Positions 21,679 to 32,064 of a DNA stretch of 54,963 nucleotides are shown piece after piece. Position numbers and translations under genes: made by a program. How positions within the stretch are numbered: position 1 is the first letter of the stretch; every line of letters starts with the position of its first letter. Origin of the DNA: Rhodobiaceae bacterium (lineage in GTDB: Bacteria; Pseudomonadota; Alphaproteobacteria; Puniceispirillales; Puniceispirillaceae); contig JAAZUU010000002.1 of assembly GCA_018624035.1 (NCBI GenBank), positions 1-54,963 on the forward strand, given 5' to 3'. The notes beneath the pieces are model-generated. The model worked only from the letters and a program-made list of their open reading frames with translations. It did not search any database and had not been told where the DNA came from.

Positions 21679-23307
21679 TCAGCTCTCCGGTTCCGGTCCG
21701 GAGCGGACAAGGTCATCGGCAGTGTCGATATCGCGATGAATGCTGTCATCATGCCAGCCGATGCTGTTCACCGCGGCCGGATTCTCGCTCAGGACGCGCC
21801 TGCCACCCATGTCACCGCTGAGCCCTCCAAGCGCCACGAAAAACCCGCGGCCCCACAGAACCGGATTGCCGCGCCTCCCTTCATAAACCGGGAATGAAAC
21901 CCGGCTTTCATGGTCACCAAGGCCGCCATGATCGTGGATCATCTCGGTCACAAGATCGGGCGCGATGAAGGGCATGTCGCCAAGCGCGATCAGCGCGCCG
22001 GACACCGAATCCGGCAGGCCGGCGATCCCGACCGCCACCGACCCGGCCTGGCCAGCCGCAAAGTCCGCATTATGCGCAAAGGTGACGTCCAGCCCGGCAA
22101 GCGCCGCGACAACATCCTCATGCTGGTGGCCGGTCACCACGACGAGATCCCTGATCCCGCCATCCAGCATCGCCCGTGCGGCGTGCCGCACCAGGGGCTC
22201 GCCGTCAATCTCGATGAGGAGCTTGTTGACATCGCCCATTCGCCGGGACGATCCGGCAGCCAGCAGGATGCCGCCAATGGTGATGGTGCCCGGCTGCCGG
22301 CGTTCGACCATCTTTCGTGGCAGGGGGCGCGACGCGATCTCCATCAGCAGCCCGCCAATGGCCATATCGGCGATTTCGTCATCATCGATCTCGATACCGG
22401 CCAGCACCAGCTGCAGCACCCAGTCGAACCCGTTCAACCGGGGTGAGCGCGCGCAGCCTGGCATGCCGATCACCGGCATCTCGCCAAGCCGTGCCATCAT
22501 CAGCAGATTGCCCGGGTCGGCGGGCAGACCGAGCCTGTCGATCCTGCCGCCGGCCGCCCCGACGGCCATCGGCACAACATCCCGCCGGTCACTAATGGCC
22601 GAAGCGCCGCAAATCAGGACCGCCTCGGCGCCATGGCGTCGCGACTCGCCGATGGCGGCGGCAATATCGGCGCTGGCATGGGCAACGATGCGGCTGTCGA
22701 CAAGCGCGCAGCCAAGCTGGTCAAGGCGCTGCTTCGTCACCTTTTCAGTGGCCGTCAGCAGCGCCGGCTTCATCCCCTCGACACGCGTCTGGATCAGCGC
22801 GAAGGGTTTTGCGTGAAGAGGATGAAAACTGAAAACCGGCATACCGCCGGCCTCGGTGATGGCCGCCTCTATGACCGGTTCAGGCAAGCTGTAGGGGATG
22901 ATCTTCAGGGTGGCGATCATGTCGCCATCCTCGACCAGCTGGTTATGCTGCACGCAGGCAAGCGTGATTCCCTCATCCACCCGGTTCAGCTGTTTCAGCC
23001 GCTGTCTGTCAAACCTGACAAGACCACGCCCGACGGCATAGATGTTAACGCGGCCAGTGGCGGCAGGCGACATCCGCAGACCGGGCGGCACCAGCGCTGT
23101 CGCCAGCCTGTCGGCGGCACTGTCCTCGTCAAGATCTCCCGGCTCCAGCCGCGCCACGGTGATCGTCCCGATGCCAGCGGTGATCAACCGCGCGATATCG
23201 GCACGGTCCAGCCTGGTGCCCTTGCGGATCCGGCCATCCGGAAGATAGACGGCATGGGCAAGGGTGGCACCCTCACAGGTGTCCGGTGCTGCCGGTCCGA
23301 ACTTCAT
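21679..23307 (-). CDS. Molybdopterin-binding / MobA-like nucleotidyltransferase fusion
   Basis: A 542-residue two-domain protein. Residues about 1-335 resemble the MoeA/MogA molybdopterin-binding fold (GAEAVLICGASAISDRRDVVP, then GMPGCARSPRLNGFDWVLQL). Residues about 345-535 are a MobA/MocA-type NTP transferase with GGILLAAGSSRRMGDVNKLL and LIALGDMPFI. Such fusions activate the molybdenum cofactor, and MocA relatives add CMP to form the cytosine dinucleotide used by CoxL-type enzymes. The start overlaps the XdhC stop (ATGA), so it belongs to the cox accessory operon. Confidence 0.9.
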   Translation of the reverse strand: MKFGPAAPDTCEGATLAHAVYLPDGRIRKGTRLDRADIARLITAGIGTITVARLEPGDLDEDSAADRLATALVPPGLRMSPAATGRVNIYAVGRGLVRFDRQRLKQLNRVDEGITLACVQHNQLVEDGDMIATLKIIPYSLPEPVIEAAITEAGGMPVFSFHPLHAKPFALIQTRVEGMKPALLTATEKVTKQRLDQLGCALVDSRIVAHASADIAAAIGESRRHGAEAVLICGASAISDRRDVVPMAVGAAGGRIDRLGLPADPGNLLMMARLGEMPVIGMPGCARSPRLNGFDWVLQLVLAGIEIDDDEIADMAIGGLLMEIASRPLPRKMVERRQPGTITIGGILLAAGSSRRMGDVNKLLIEIDGEPLVRHAARAMLDGGIRDLVVVTGHQHEDVVAALAGLDVTFAHNADFAAGQAGSVAVGIAGLPDSVSGALIALGDMPFIAPDLVTEMIHDHGGLGDHESRVSFPVYEGRRGNPVLWGRGFFVALGGLSGDMGGRRVLSENPAAVNSIGWHDDSIHRDIDTADDLVRSGPEPES

Positions 23308-24287
23308 GCCGGCATGCCCTTTCGCTCTATGGCGATCATCTGGGCAAGGATGGAAACGGCGATCTCAGCCGGTGTCCTCGCCCCGATATCCAGCCCCACC
23401 GGCCCGTGAATTCGTGCCAGGTCGCGATCACAGAATCCGGCCTCGCGAAGCCTGTCACAGCGCGCCGCATGCGTGCGCCGCGACCCGAGGCACCCGATAT
23501 AGAACGCCTCGCTCGCCAGCGCCGCCTGCAGTCCCGGATCATCGATCTTTGGATCGTGCGTCAGGGTCACGACGGCGGTGCCGGCGTCTGGTCGCAGTTC
23601 GGCCAGCGCCTCGTCCGGCCAGGCGGTCAGGCATGTCGTGCCGGGAAACCGGCTTTCACTGCTGAACACGGCGCGCGGGTCGATAACGACGACATCATAG
23701 CCGGCCTGCCGCGCCATCGGTGCCAGGAACTGTGTGATATGCACTCCGCCGATCACGACAACACGACGCGGCGGCTGATGGCTGAAGGTGAACTGCGCCT
23801 CATCCCCGGACAGCGCGGAATCTGAACCCGCCGCGCCGCTATATATCTTCAGCATCGCACCTGTCCGCGCATCAAACATCGCCGCCCCGGCGCGCCGTGC
23901 CGCCATGTCATCCGCCAGCGTTTCAAGATCCGCCAGCGGCAGGCCGTCCTCACCCACCGGCGTCACGAGCACCGCGATCCGGCCGCCGCAGGACAGCCCC
24001 ACCTCCCAGGCGGCGGCGTCGGCAATGCCGAAATCGAGTCGCGTGCCGGTGCCGGTGGCAAGCGATTCCAGCGCGGCGTCGATCACCGCGCCCTCGACGC
24101 ATCCTCCCGAGACCGACCCCTCGACACTCATATCGTCGCGCACCACCATCACACTGCCGACCGGACGCGGCGATGACCCCCAGGTCCGGATGACAAAGGC
24201 AAGCGCCACGCCATGACCCGCCGCCCATTGTCGTGCCGTCGCGATCAGGCTGGCATTGGTCATTGTATCGGTGCTTTGACCGGTCAT
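23304..24287 (-). CDS. xdhC: XdhC/CoxI family molybdoenzyme maturation factor
   Basis: A 327-residue protein. The XdhC N-terminal block has SSPRPVGSVMVV, GSVSGGCVEGAV and LSCGGRIAVLV; the C-terminal Rossmann block has VVVIGGVHITQFLAPMARQA and LGSRRTHAARCDRLREAG. XdhC binds molybdenum cofactor, protects it and helps sulfurate it before insertion into xanthine-dehydrogenase-family enzymes. The ATG at 24287 is fixed by a strong aaggagg seven bases upstream. It lies between coxE and the MobA fusion gene. Confidence 0.92.
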   Translation of the reverse strand: MTGQSTDTMTNASLIATARQWAAGHGVALAFVIRTWGSSPRPVGSVMVVRDDMSVEGSVSGGCVEGAVIDAALESLATGTGTRLDFGIADAAAWEVGLSCGGRIAVLVTPVGEDGLPLADLETLADDMAARRAGAAMFDARTGAMLKIYSGAAGSDSALSGDEAQFTFSHQPPRRVVVIGGVHITQFLAPMARQAGYDVVVIDPRAVFSSESRFPGTTCLTAWPDEALAELRPDAGTAVVTLTHDPKIDDPGLQAALASEAFYIGCLGSRRTHAARCDRLREAGFCDRDLARIHGPVGLDIGARTPAEIAVSILAQMIAIERKGMPA

Positions 24288-24297
24288 CTCTGCCTCC

Positions 24298-25590
24298 TTA
24301 CGCCTCGGCCTGCACGGCCCGAAGCCGGTCGCGCCATCCGTCAAGGTCATGGTGCCGCCAGCCTGCCGGCAGGTCAGCGGCGAGAACACCGGCAAGGTCG
24401 GCCATACTGTCAAGCGAGTGGATCGGCACAAAGGCATCGACATGCGGCAGAATCTGCCGGATGCCGGTGCTTCGCGGCTCGAATCCGTCAAAACGCAGCA
24501 GCGGGTTCAGCCAAATCAGCCGCGCGCAGGATTTGTGCAGCCGCTCGATCTCGAAACCCAGATTGCCGTCGCTGTCACGATCCAGCCCGTCGGTAATCAG
24601 CAGCACGACAGCCCCCTGACCAAGAACACGGCGCGACCAGTCGCGGTTGAAACTGGCAACAGCGCTGGAGATGCGGGTCCCGCCCGACCAGTCCTCGACA
24701 AGCATGGAGACATTCCGCAGCGCCGCATCCGGGTCACGACCCTGCATCTGCCGCGAGATATTCGTCAGGCGGGTGCCGAACAGAAAGCTGTGCACGGTGC
24801 CGCGCCGCTGCGTCAGCGCATGGGTGAAGCGAAGCAGCATGCGTGAATAGCGCTCCATCGACCCGGAAATATCGCAGATCACGACAAGCGGGCGCGGGTG
24901 CCGGCGCGGCGCCTCGCGGACCGGCAAGGCCAACCCGCCATTTCGGGTCACCCGGCGCAGCGTCTGCCGGAAGGACAGGCGGCCGCGGCTGCCATGTGGC
25001 CGGAAGCGACGCGAGGGACGGTGTGGCAGGGGGAGCCGCATCATATCAATGGCCTGTTCGGCCTCGGCAATCTCGGCCGCCGACATCAGCTGGAAATCCA
25101 TGCCGCGAAAATGCTCGTCCGCCGATGACGTCATCGACATGTCGATCTCGACGCGCTCGCTGTCCTCGATCCCGGACTCTGGCGGCGGCGCGTCCGGGCG
25201 CAGCGCCTCCTCGATACGGCGCGCCGTTGCCGGTGCCCCCTCGCTCTCGCCCTCCCGTGCCAGCGTCGGCAGCAGCAGATCGCGCATTTTTTCCATCAGG
25301 CGCGGATTGCGCCAGAAGATGTGAAAGGCCCGATCGAACAACAACCGGTCCTCCGGACGCTTCACAAGGCAGCTTGCCAGCGCGTGATAGAACTCGTCGC
25401 GATTGCCAAGATCGATCTCGCGGCTTGCTTCCACACAGTCCAGCACCGCGGCCGGGCCGACGGCCATGCCGGCGCGCCGCAACGTCCGCACGAAATGGGT
25501 GATATTCTCGGCAAGCTTCATGCCACGCCATGACACCCGGCGCCGTCGCGGCGCCGGAAAATCAATGATCGTGGCATTCGGTGTCGTCAT
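24298..25590 (-). CDS. coxE: VWA domain protein CoxE
   Basis: A 430-residue protein of the CoxE family. A von Willebrand A domain in the C-terminal half has the MIDAS motif VICDISGSMERYSRM near residue 230 and a later LLITDGLDRD. CoxE pairs with the MoxR-type ATPase CoxD during maturation of the CO-dehydrogenase active site. It overlaps coxD by ATGA and ends 11 bases before xdhC. Confidence 0.92.
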   Translation of the reverse strand: MTTPNATIIDFPAPRRRRVSWRGMKLAENITHFVRTLRRAGMAVGPAAVLDCVEASREIDLGNRDEFYHALASCLVKRPEDRLLFDRAFHIFWRNPRLMEKMRDLLLPTLAREGESEGAPATARRIEEALRPDAPPPESGIEDSERVEIDMSMTSSADEHFRGMDFQLMSAAEIAEAEQAIDMMRLPLPHRPSRRFRPHGSRGRLSFRQTLRRVTRNGGLALPVREAPRRHPRPLVVICDISGSMERYSRMLLRFTHALTQRRGTVHSFLFGTRLTNISRQMQGRDPDAALRNVSMLVEDWSGGTRISSAVASFNRDWSRRVLGQGAVVLLITDGLDRDSDGNLGFEIERLHKSCARLIWLNPLLRFDGFEPRSTGIRQILPHVDAFVPIHSLDSMADLAGVLAADLPAGWRHHDLDGWRDRLRAVQAEA

Positions 25591-26510
25591 CCGGTGCGAT
25601 ATCCCGACATTTCAGCCTGAATCTCGGTCAGCATGCGCGCCGCCTCGCTGCCGGTGATCCGGGCGATGTCATCCTGATATTTCAGCAATACGCCCATTGT
25701 CGAATCGGCCTGGGCAGGATCAATGGCGACACAGTCCAGCTCGACCAGCGCCTGCGCCCAGTCGATCGTCTCGGCAACGCCGGGGGCCTTGAACAGGTTC
25801 GCATCGCGAAGCTTGTGGACGAACCGCACGACATGTTCGCTGAGGTCGGCAGGCGCCTCGGGGGCGCGGCGTTTCAGGATCGCCAGCTCGTCCTCGAGCG
25901 AGGGATAGTCAACCCAATGATAGAAACAGCGGCGCTTCAGCGCGTCATGGATTTCGCGGGTCCGGTTCGAGGTGATGATGACAATCGGCGGTGTGGCGGC
26001 CGCCACGGTGCCGAATTCCGGAATCGTCACCTGCCAGTCCGACAGGATCTCCAGCAGATAGGCCTCGAAAGCCTCATCGGCGCGATCCAGTTCATCGATC
26101 AGCAGCACCGGCGCGCCGGCCTCATCAGCGCGGAGCGCCTCGAGCAACGGCCGCTCGATCAGATTTTCAGCCGTGAACAGCTCGGCGCTCGACAGCCGGC
26201 CCTGGCCGGCGCTCTGGATCTCGATCATCTGGCGAGCATAATTCCATTCATAGGCGGCGGCGGCGATATCCAGCCCCTCATAGCATTGCAGCCGGATCAG
26301 ACGCCGGCCAAGCAACGCCGCCAGCGTCTTTGCCACCTCGGTCTTGCCGACCCCGGCCTCGCCCTCGAGGAACAGTGGCCGCTGCCTGCGAAGCGCAAGG
26401 AACAGGCTCACAGCAAGCCCGTCCGACAGAATATAATCCTGCCCGGCCATGTCCTCGGTCAGTGATGACACGGTTTTCGGCGTTTCTGGTTTTGGCCTAT
26501 CCGGAACCAT
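25587..26510 (-). CDS. coxD: MoxR-family AAA+ ATPase CoxD
   Basis: A 307-residue AAA+ ATPase. Walker A is GEAGVGKTEVAK near residue 52 and Walker B is VLLIDELDRADEAF near 118; sensor 1 is IVIITSNRTRE. In the studied CO-dehydrogenase system CoxD is needed for building the metal-sulfur site of CoxL. It is the first gene of the accessory operon and divergent from coxS; a ggagg lies a few bases before ATG 26510. Confidence 0.93.
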   Translation of the reverse strand: MVPDRPKPETPKTVSSLTEDMAGQDYILSDGLAVSLFLALRRQRPLFLEGEAGVGKTEVAKTLAALLGRRLIRLQCYEGLDIAAAAYEWNYARQMIEIQSAGQGRLSSAELFTAENLIERPLLEALRADEAGAPVLLIDELDRADEAFEAYLLEILSDWQVTIPEFGTVAAATPPIVIITSNRTREIHDALKRRCFYHWVDYPSLEDELAILKRRAPEAPADLSEHVVRFVHKLRDANLFKAPGVAETIDWAQALVELDCVAIDPAQADSTMGVLLKYQDDIARITGSEAARMLTEIQAEMSGYRTG

Positions 26511-26747
26511 TGGCCCCTCCCTGCATCGACGTATGACAGCGCCTCGCGGGCTGCTGTAACATTGTCGACATCACCACATTACACCCGGTTAAAGCGATAT
26601 GGGCGAGACGATTTGCCACCGCCACTACACGCGATTGTGCACACAAATCTGTTTACATGATGTTTGCAAGGCTAGACGATATTCAAGGGCGCGCCTGCAT
26701 AAGTGCACAAAATGCGAAGAACGCGCCGCGAACTATGGAGGAATGGA
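26511..26747. promoter_or_regulatory. Divergent coxD / coxS control region
   Basis: 237 bases without a gene between the accessory operon (minus) and coxSLM (plus). Two copies of gtgcac occur at 26637-26642 and 26703-26708, each in an A/T-rich surround (gattgtgcacacaaatc; taagtgcacaaaatg). They could be half of a regulator site, but this is only a visual match. An AT-rich stretch at 26640-26665 could hold a promoter. Confidence 0.45.
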
Positions 26748-27215
<468 letters not shown>

Positions 27216-27218
27216 GAC

Positions 27219-29603
27219 ATGCCTGAAGGAAGCATCAAAGACGGTATCGGCGCCTCGGTGCGCCGCAAGGAAGACAAGCGGTTCCTGACCGGATCCGGTC
27301 GTTATACGGCTGACATCACCCGCCCGGGCCAGCTTCACGTTCATTTCATCCGCTCGGTCCACGCGCATGCCAACATCAAGGCGATCCGCAAGGACGCCGC
27401 CGCGGCCGCCGAGGGCGTTGTCGCCATCTTCACCGGCGAGGATGTTGCGGCCGACGGAATTGGCGGACCGATCTGCGGCTGGGTCGTCACCAACCGTGAC
27501 GGATCACCAACCAATGAGCCGCCGCATCCCATTCTGGCGAATGGCGCGGTGCGCTATGTCGGCGACCATGTCGTCGCGGTGATTGCCGAAACGCTCGAAC
27601 AGGCGATGAACGCCGCCGAGCTGGTCGAGATCGATTATGAGGTGCTGGCACCGGTGGTTGATCTGGCACATGCCGGATCAGGCCCGCAGATCCATGAAAA
27701 CGTGCCTGGCAACATGTATTTCGATTTCGAGCTTGGTGATGAGGCGGCAGCCGCGGCGGCGCTTGATTCGGCGGCGACCGTGGTCGAGCTGGAGGTGCGC
27801 AACAACCGGCTGATCCCGAACGCGATGGAGCCGCGGGCAGCGCTGGCGGAATATGACCCGATCGATGATTCCTACACGCTGTTCACGACCTCGCAGAACC
27901 CGCATCTGACGCGGCTTGTGATCGGGGCCTTCATGCTGAGCATTCCGGAATCCAAGCTTCGTGTCGTCGCACCCGATGTCGGTGGCGGGTTCGGGTCGAA
28001 GATCTATGTCTATCCGGAAGAGGCGGTCTGCACCTGGGCCAGCAAGAAGCTGCAACGCCCGGTCAAATGGACCGCCGACCGCAGTGAATCCTTCCTCGCC
28101 GACGCGCATGGCCGCGACCACATCAACAAGGTCCGGATGGCGCTCGACAAGGACAACCGGATCACCGGCCTGCGGGTTGATACCGTGGCCAATATCGGGT
28201 CCTACCTGTCCGCCTTCTCGGTTGTGACGCCGACCATCCTGCATGCCCCGCTGCTGTCGGGCTGCTACCGGATCCCGGCGATCTACACCAATGTAAAGGG
28301 CATGGCGACAACGACCGCACCGGTTGACGCCTATCGCGGCGCCGGCCGTCCGGAAGCGACCTACCTCCTTGAACGGGTGATGGACACCGCTGCGCGTCAG
28401 GTCGGCATGGACCCGGCCGAGTTCCGGCGGATGAACTTCATTCCGAAGGATGCCTTCCCGTACCAGACGCCGGTGGCGCTGCAATATGACATCGGCGACT
28501 ATGAGCCGCCGCTGGACAAGGCGCTGGAGATGATCGACTACAAGGGCTTCGAGGCCCGCCGTGCCGAGGCCGCCTCGCGCGGCAAATATCGCGGCATCGG
28601 CCTGTCGAGCTATATCGAGGCCTGCGGAATCGCGCCGTCGGCGGTTGCCGGCGCGCTTGGCGCGCGGGTTGGCCTGTATGAATCGGCAACGGTTCGTGTC
28701 GACCCGACCGGCACCGTCAATGTGTTCACCGGCACGCACAGCCATGGCCAGGGCCACGACACCACCTTCGCGCAGATCGTCGCCGACAAGCTTGGCGTCG
28801 ATATCGGCAGCGTCGAGATCATCCATGGCGATTCGGACAGAATTCCGTTCGGCATGGGAAGCTACGGCTCGCGCTCGCTTGCCGTTGGCGGCGCGGCCAT
28901 CGCCAAGGCGGTCGACAAGGTGATCGAGAAATCGAAGATCATCGCCGCGCATCTGATGGAAGCGGCCGATGCCGATGTGGTGTTCGCCGACGGCAAGTTC
29001 ACCGTCGCCGGCACCGACAATGAGAAAGGGTTTGGCGAGATCGCGCTGGCGGCCTATGTGCCGCACAATTATCCGCATGACCGGCTGGAGCCGGGTCTCG
29101 AGGAAACAGCGTTCTATGACCCGCTGAACTTCACCTACCCGTCGGGAACGCATATCGCCGAGGTCGAGATCGACCCGTCAACCGGCGTTGTCGAACTTGT
29201 CGACTGGGCCTGCTGTGACGATTTCGGCAATCTGATCAACCCGATGATTGTCGAGGGGCAGGTTCATGGCGGCATCGCGCAGGGTGTTGGCCAGGCGCTT
29301 CTGGAAAACGCCCATTATGACGAGACCGGCCAGCTGATCACGGCGTCCTACATGGATTACTGCATGCCGCGCGCCGATGATCTGCCAAACTTCAAGGTCG
29401 ATTACACGGTCACCGCCTGCACGCATAATGATCTTGGCGTCAAGGGATGCGGCGAGGCCGGGGCGATTGCCTCGCCACCGGCGCTGATCAACGCCGTCAT
29501 CGACGCGCTGGCGCCGCTTGGCGTCACCGACATGTCGATGCCGGCAACGCCCGAAAAGGTCTGGCGCGCGATCAATGACGCGCAGACCGAAGCGGCGGAA
29601 TAA
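27219..29603 (+). CDS. coxL: Form II CO-dehydrogenase-like molybdenum subunit (xanthine dehydrogenase family)
   Basis: A 794-residue molybdopterin subunit. The active-site loop near residue 371 reads [16 protein letters not shown], the form II signature; true aerobic CO dehydrogenases (form I) have a cysteine-containing AYRCSFR here. [25 protein letters not shown] and the C-terminal [19 protein letters not shown] carry the cofactor contacts and the catalytic glutamate. The physiological substrate of form II enzymes is not settled, so CO oxidation should not be assumed. It starts three bases after the coxS stop. Confidence 0.93.
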   Translation: MPEGSIKDGIGASVRRKEDKRFLTGSGRYTADITRPGQLHVHFIRSVHAHANIKAIRKDAAAAAEGVVAIFTGEDVAADGIGGPICGWVVTNRDGSPTNEPPHPILANGAVRYVGDHVVAVIAETLEQAMNAAELVEIDYEVLAPVVDLAHAGSGPQIHENVPGNMYFDFELGDEAAAAAALDSAATVVELEVRNNRLIPNAMEPRAALAEYDPIDDSYTLFTTSQNPHLTRLVIGAFMLSIPESKLRVVAPDVGGGFGSKIYVYPEEAVCTWASKKLQRPVKWTADRSESFLADAHGRDHINKVRMALDKDNRITGLRVDTVANIGSYLSAFSVVTPTILHAPLLSGCYRIPAIYTNVKGMATTTAPVDAYRGAGRPEATYLLERVMDTAARQVGMDPAEFRRMNFIPKDAFPYQTPVALQYDIGDYEPPLDKALEMIDYKGFEARRAEAASRGKYRGIGLSSYIEACGIAPSAVAGALGARVGLYESATVRVDPTGTVNVFTGTHSHGQGHDTTFAQIVADKLGVDIGSVEIIHGDSDRIPFGMGSYGSRSLAVGGAAIAKAVDKVIEKSKIIAAHLMEAADADVVFADGKFTVAGTDNEKGFGEIALAAYVPHNYPHDRLEPGLEETAFYDPLNFTYPSGTHIAEVEIDPSTGVVELVDWACCDDFGNLINPMIVEGQVHGGIAQGVGQALLENAHYDETGQLITASYMDYCMPRADDLPNFKVDYTVTACTHNDLGVKGCGEAGAIASPPALINAVIDALAPLGVTDMSMPATPEKVWRAINDAQTEAAE

Positions 29604-29615
29604 AGGAGGACCATC

Positions 29616-30401
29616 ATGCATCACACAACCTATATGAAAGCCGGCAACACCGACGATGCCGTCGCCAGAATGGCCGATGGCGGCCAGCTTCTGGCTGGCG
29701 GCATGACGCTGATCCCGACGATGAAGCAGCGGCTTGCCAATCCCGAGACGCTGGTCGATCTTGCCGGCTGCGGCCTTGCCGGGATCGAGGATCAGGGTGA
29801 TTCGATCAGGATCGGTGCCATGACAAGGCATGCCGATGTGGCCGGATCCGACCTTGTCCGCGGTGCCATTCCGGCGCTGGCGGCGCTTGCCGGTGGCATC
29901 GGTGACCGTCAGGTCCGCAACCGCGGCACCATTGGCGGGTCGGTTGCCAACAATGACCCGTCAGCCTGCTATCCGGCGGCGGTTCTCGGCCTCGGCGGCA
30001 CCGTCCACACCGACAGACGCGACATCGCGGCCGATGATTTCTTCACCGGCATGTTCGAGACGGCGCTTGACGAGGACGAGATGATCACCGCGGTCAGCTT
30101 TCCGAAAACCGGCAAGGCGGCCTATGTGAAATTCCCCAACCCGGCGTCGCGCTACGCCATGGTCGGGGTGTTCGTCGCCAGCGCCGTGGACGGAACACGC
30201 GTTGCCGTGACCGGCGCCGGCAGTGATGGTGTCTTCCGCCATGCCGGCATGGAGGCTGCGCTCGATGCCGGCTTCAGCGCCGGCTCGCTTGACGGCATCA
30301 CCGTCGATGCCGACGAGATGATCAGCGATATCCACGCCTCCGGCGATTATCGCGCGCATCTTGTTCGCGAGATCGCGAAACGCGCCGTGGCCGCCTGCTG
30401 A
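29616..30401 (+). CDS. coxM: CO-dehydrogenase-like FAD subunit
   Basis: A 261-residue FAD-binding medium subunit. GGMTLIPTMKQRL near residue 29 and the second FAD loop RNRGTIGGSVANNDPSA near 104 are diagnostic. It accepts electrons from the CoxS clusters and hands them to the respiratory chain or another acceptor. It follows coxL by 12 bases with an aaggagga ribosome site and is closed by a terminator about 40 bases on. Confidence 0.94.
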   Translation: MHHTTYMKAGNTDDAVARMADGGQLLAGGMTLIPTMKQRLANPETLVDLAGCGLAGIEDQGDSIRIGAMTRHADVAGSDLVRGAIPALAALAGGIGDRQVRNRGTIGGSVANNDPSACYPAAVLGLGGTVHTDRRDIAADDFFTGMFETALDEDEMITAVSFPKTGKAAYVKFPNPASRYAMVGVFVASAVDGTRVAVTGAGSDGVFRHAGMEAALDAGFSAGSLDGITVDADEMISDIHASGDYRAHLVREIAKRAVAAC

Positions 30402-30441
30402 CCTGGCCTGCCGCGCTGCCGAATTCATCACCGGAATGACG

Positions 30442-30467
30442 AAGGGGCGGGTTTTCCCGCCCCTTTT
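30442..30467 (+). terminator. Terminator of coxSLM
   Basis: aaggggcggg, tttt, cccgccccttttc: a perfect 10-bp stem with a 4-base loop and a short T-run, 40 bases after the coxM stop. It separates coxSLM from the ABC transporter genes. Confidence 0.88.
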
Positions 30468-30666
30468 CGTTTGCCCTTGATCGATTCACGGCGGGCGCGC
30501 GGCTGCTGACCACCTGGCAAACAGGTTGATCAGGCCCACTCTTTTCAAGAAATTCTGGACTCTCGGATATCGAATGATACGATTTCCGCAGAAGTGAACC
30601 TGCCTGACGAAACAGTTGCGTTGCCGACCAGACCAAAAAGCCCCGTTACATTTCCATGCCGTACAG

Positions 30667-31353
30667 ATGAGGTCCTCCTTGGATTTGCGGTTTTTCGAAC
30701 TTTACCGATCCCAGGAATATCTGGGCCTTCTTCTTGATGGTGCATTGATATCACTGGGGTTGACCGTTGCCGCGGGCATCGCGGGGTTCATGGTGGCCTT
30801 CGCGCTGGCGGCGTTGCGGTTCTGGAAAGTCCCGGTGCTGGACTACATGGCCGCCGCCTATATCGATTTCATCAGAAACACACCGCTGATCGTGCAGTTA
30901 TTCTTCATAGCTTTCGGGCTTCCCATGCTGTTCGGATATGTGTGGCCGTTCTGGTGTCACGCGCTTTTTGCGCTGACCATCAATTTTTCCGGTTATTTCG
31001 CCGAAATCCTGAGAAGCGGGTTCGCCTCGACACAGAAGGGCCAGCTTGAAGCGGCGGCGGCGCTGAACCTGTCGAACAGCACGATTTTCAAATCCATCAT
31101 CGTTCCCCAGACACTTATCAAGATGTTCCCGTCGCTTTCCAGCCAGTTCATTTTCCTGTTTCTGACGACAGGTGTGATTTCAGAGATAGGTGTCGAGGAT
31201 CTCACCCATGCCGGTCTGTATATCGACAGCCGGACATTCAGGTCGTTTGAGGTCTTCATCACGCTGACGGCATTATATGTGGCCCTTGCCCTCACCCTGA
31301 AAGCCGGTTTGCAGTACCTGTTTGCCAGGACATTGGGTCGGAGAATGGCCTGA
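30667..31353 (+). CDS. Amino-acid ABC transporter permease 1
   Basis: About 228 residues, five or so membrane segments, of the HisM/GlnP type. The permease-ATPase contact loop is LEAAAALNLSNSTIFKSIIVP near residue 125, preceded by IDFIRNTPLIVQLFF, typical of polar amino-acid importers. ATG 30667 is chosen; the frame is open back to a TTG at 30616. It overlaps the next gene as TGATG. Base composition is clearly less GC-rich than the cox genes before it. Confidence 0.88.
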   Translation: MRSSLDLRFFELYRSQEYLGLLLDGALISLGLTVAAGIAGFMVAFALAALRFWKVPVLDYMAAAYIDFIRNTPLIVQLFFIAFGLPMLFGYVWPFWCHALFALTINFSGYFAEILRSGFASTQKGQLEAAAALNLSNSTIFKSIIVPQTLIKMFPSLSSQFIFLFLTTGVISEIGVEDLTHAGLYIDSRTFRSFEVFITLTALYVALALTLKAGLQYLFARTLGRRMA

Positions 31354-32036
31354 TGGCAGATTTGTTGATTGAAATCTTCGGCAAACCGCAGGGCATCATC
31401 ATTTTTCAACTCCTGTCCGCCTGTCGGTTCACGATTTACCTCTCCCTGATCGCGTTTCTGGGGGGCGGGGCGGTCGCCGGCATGGTCACGCTTCTTCGGA
31501 TCTCGCAAATTCCACCGCTTCAACGACTCGCCACATCCTATATCTGGATGTTCCAGTCCGTACCCCTGCTGATGCTTCTGTTCCTGATCGGCCTTGGCGT
31601 GCCAAGACTGTTCGACATCAACGTGAACCCCTGGACGGCGGCTACCGTGGCCCTGATTTTGTTCACATCGGCCTATTTGGCCGAAGTCTGGCGTGGCGCC
31701 ATCGAATCAGTGGCACGCGGGCAATGGGAAGCCAGTTTTGCGCTCAACATCCGATATTCACTGCTGCTCAGAAGAGTTATCCTGCCGCAGGCGATCAAAT
31801 TCGGAATAGCCCCGACCGTCGGCTTCATGGTTCAGATTATCAAGGGAACCTCCCTTGCCTATATCATCGGATTCAACGATCTGATGCTGGCCGGAAAAAG
31901 ATGGGCCAACGCGCCGGTCCTCGGCTCCGAGCCATTTGTTGTATTTCCGCTTATGGCGGTCATGTATTTTTGTATTTGCTACCCGCTTGCGATCTTCGCA
32001 CGCAAGCTGGAGGCAAAGTCGCTAACAGGAAGTTAG
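31353..32036 (+). CDS. Amino-acid ABC transporter permease 2
   Basis: A 227-residue second permease of the same family, with YIWMFQSVPLLMLLFLIGLG and the coupling loop QWEASFALNIRYSLLLRRVI-like segment followed by LPQAIKFGIAPTVG. It would pair with the upstream permease as a heterodimer. The start overlaps the upstream stop, so the two are translationally coupled. Confidence 0.9.
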   Translation: MADLLIEIFGKPQGIIIFQLLSACRFTIYLSLIAFLGGGAVAGMVTLLRISQIPPLQRLATSYIWMFQSVPLLMLLFLIGLGVPRLFDINVNPWTAATVALILFTSAYLAEVWRGAIESVARGQWEASFALNIRYSLLLRRVILPQAIKFGIAPTVGFMVQIIKGTSLAYIIGFNDLMLAGKRWANAPVLGSEPFVVFPLMAVMYFCICYPLAIFARKLEAKSLTGS

Positions 32037-32064
32037 CAATCCCCCCCAACAGAAAGGTAATTCA

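Noticed and set aside
27219-29603. True aerobic CO dehydrogenase (form I)
   Set aside because: The active-site loop is AYRGAGR; the form I loop has a cysteine (AYRCSFR).
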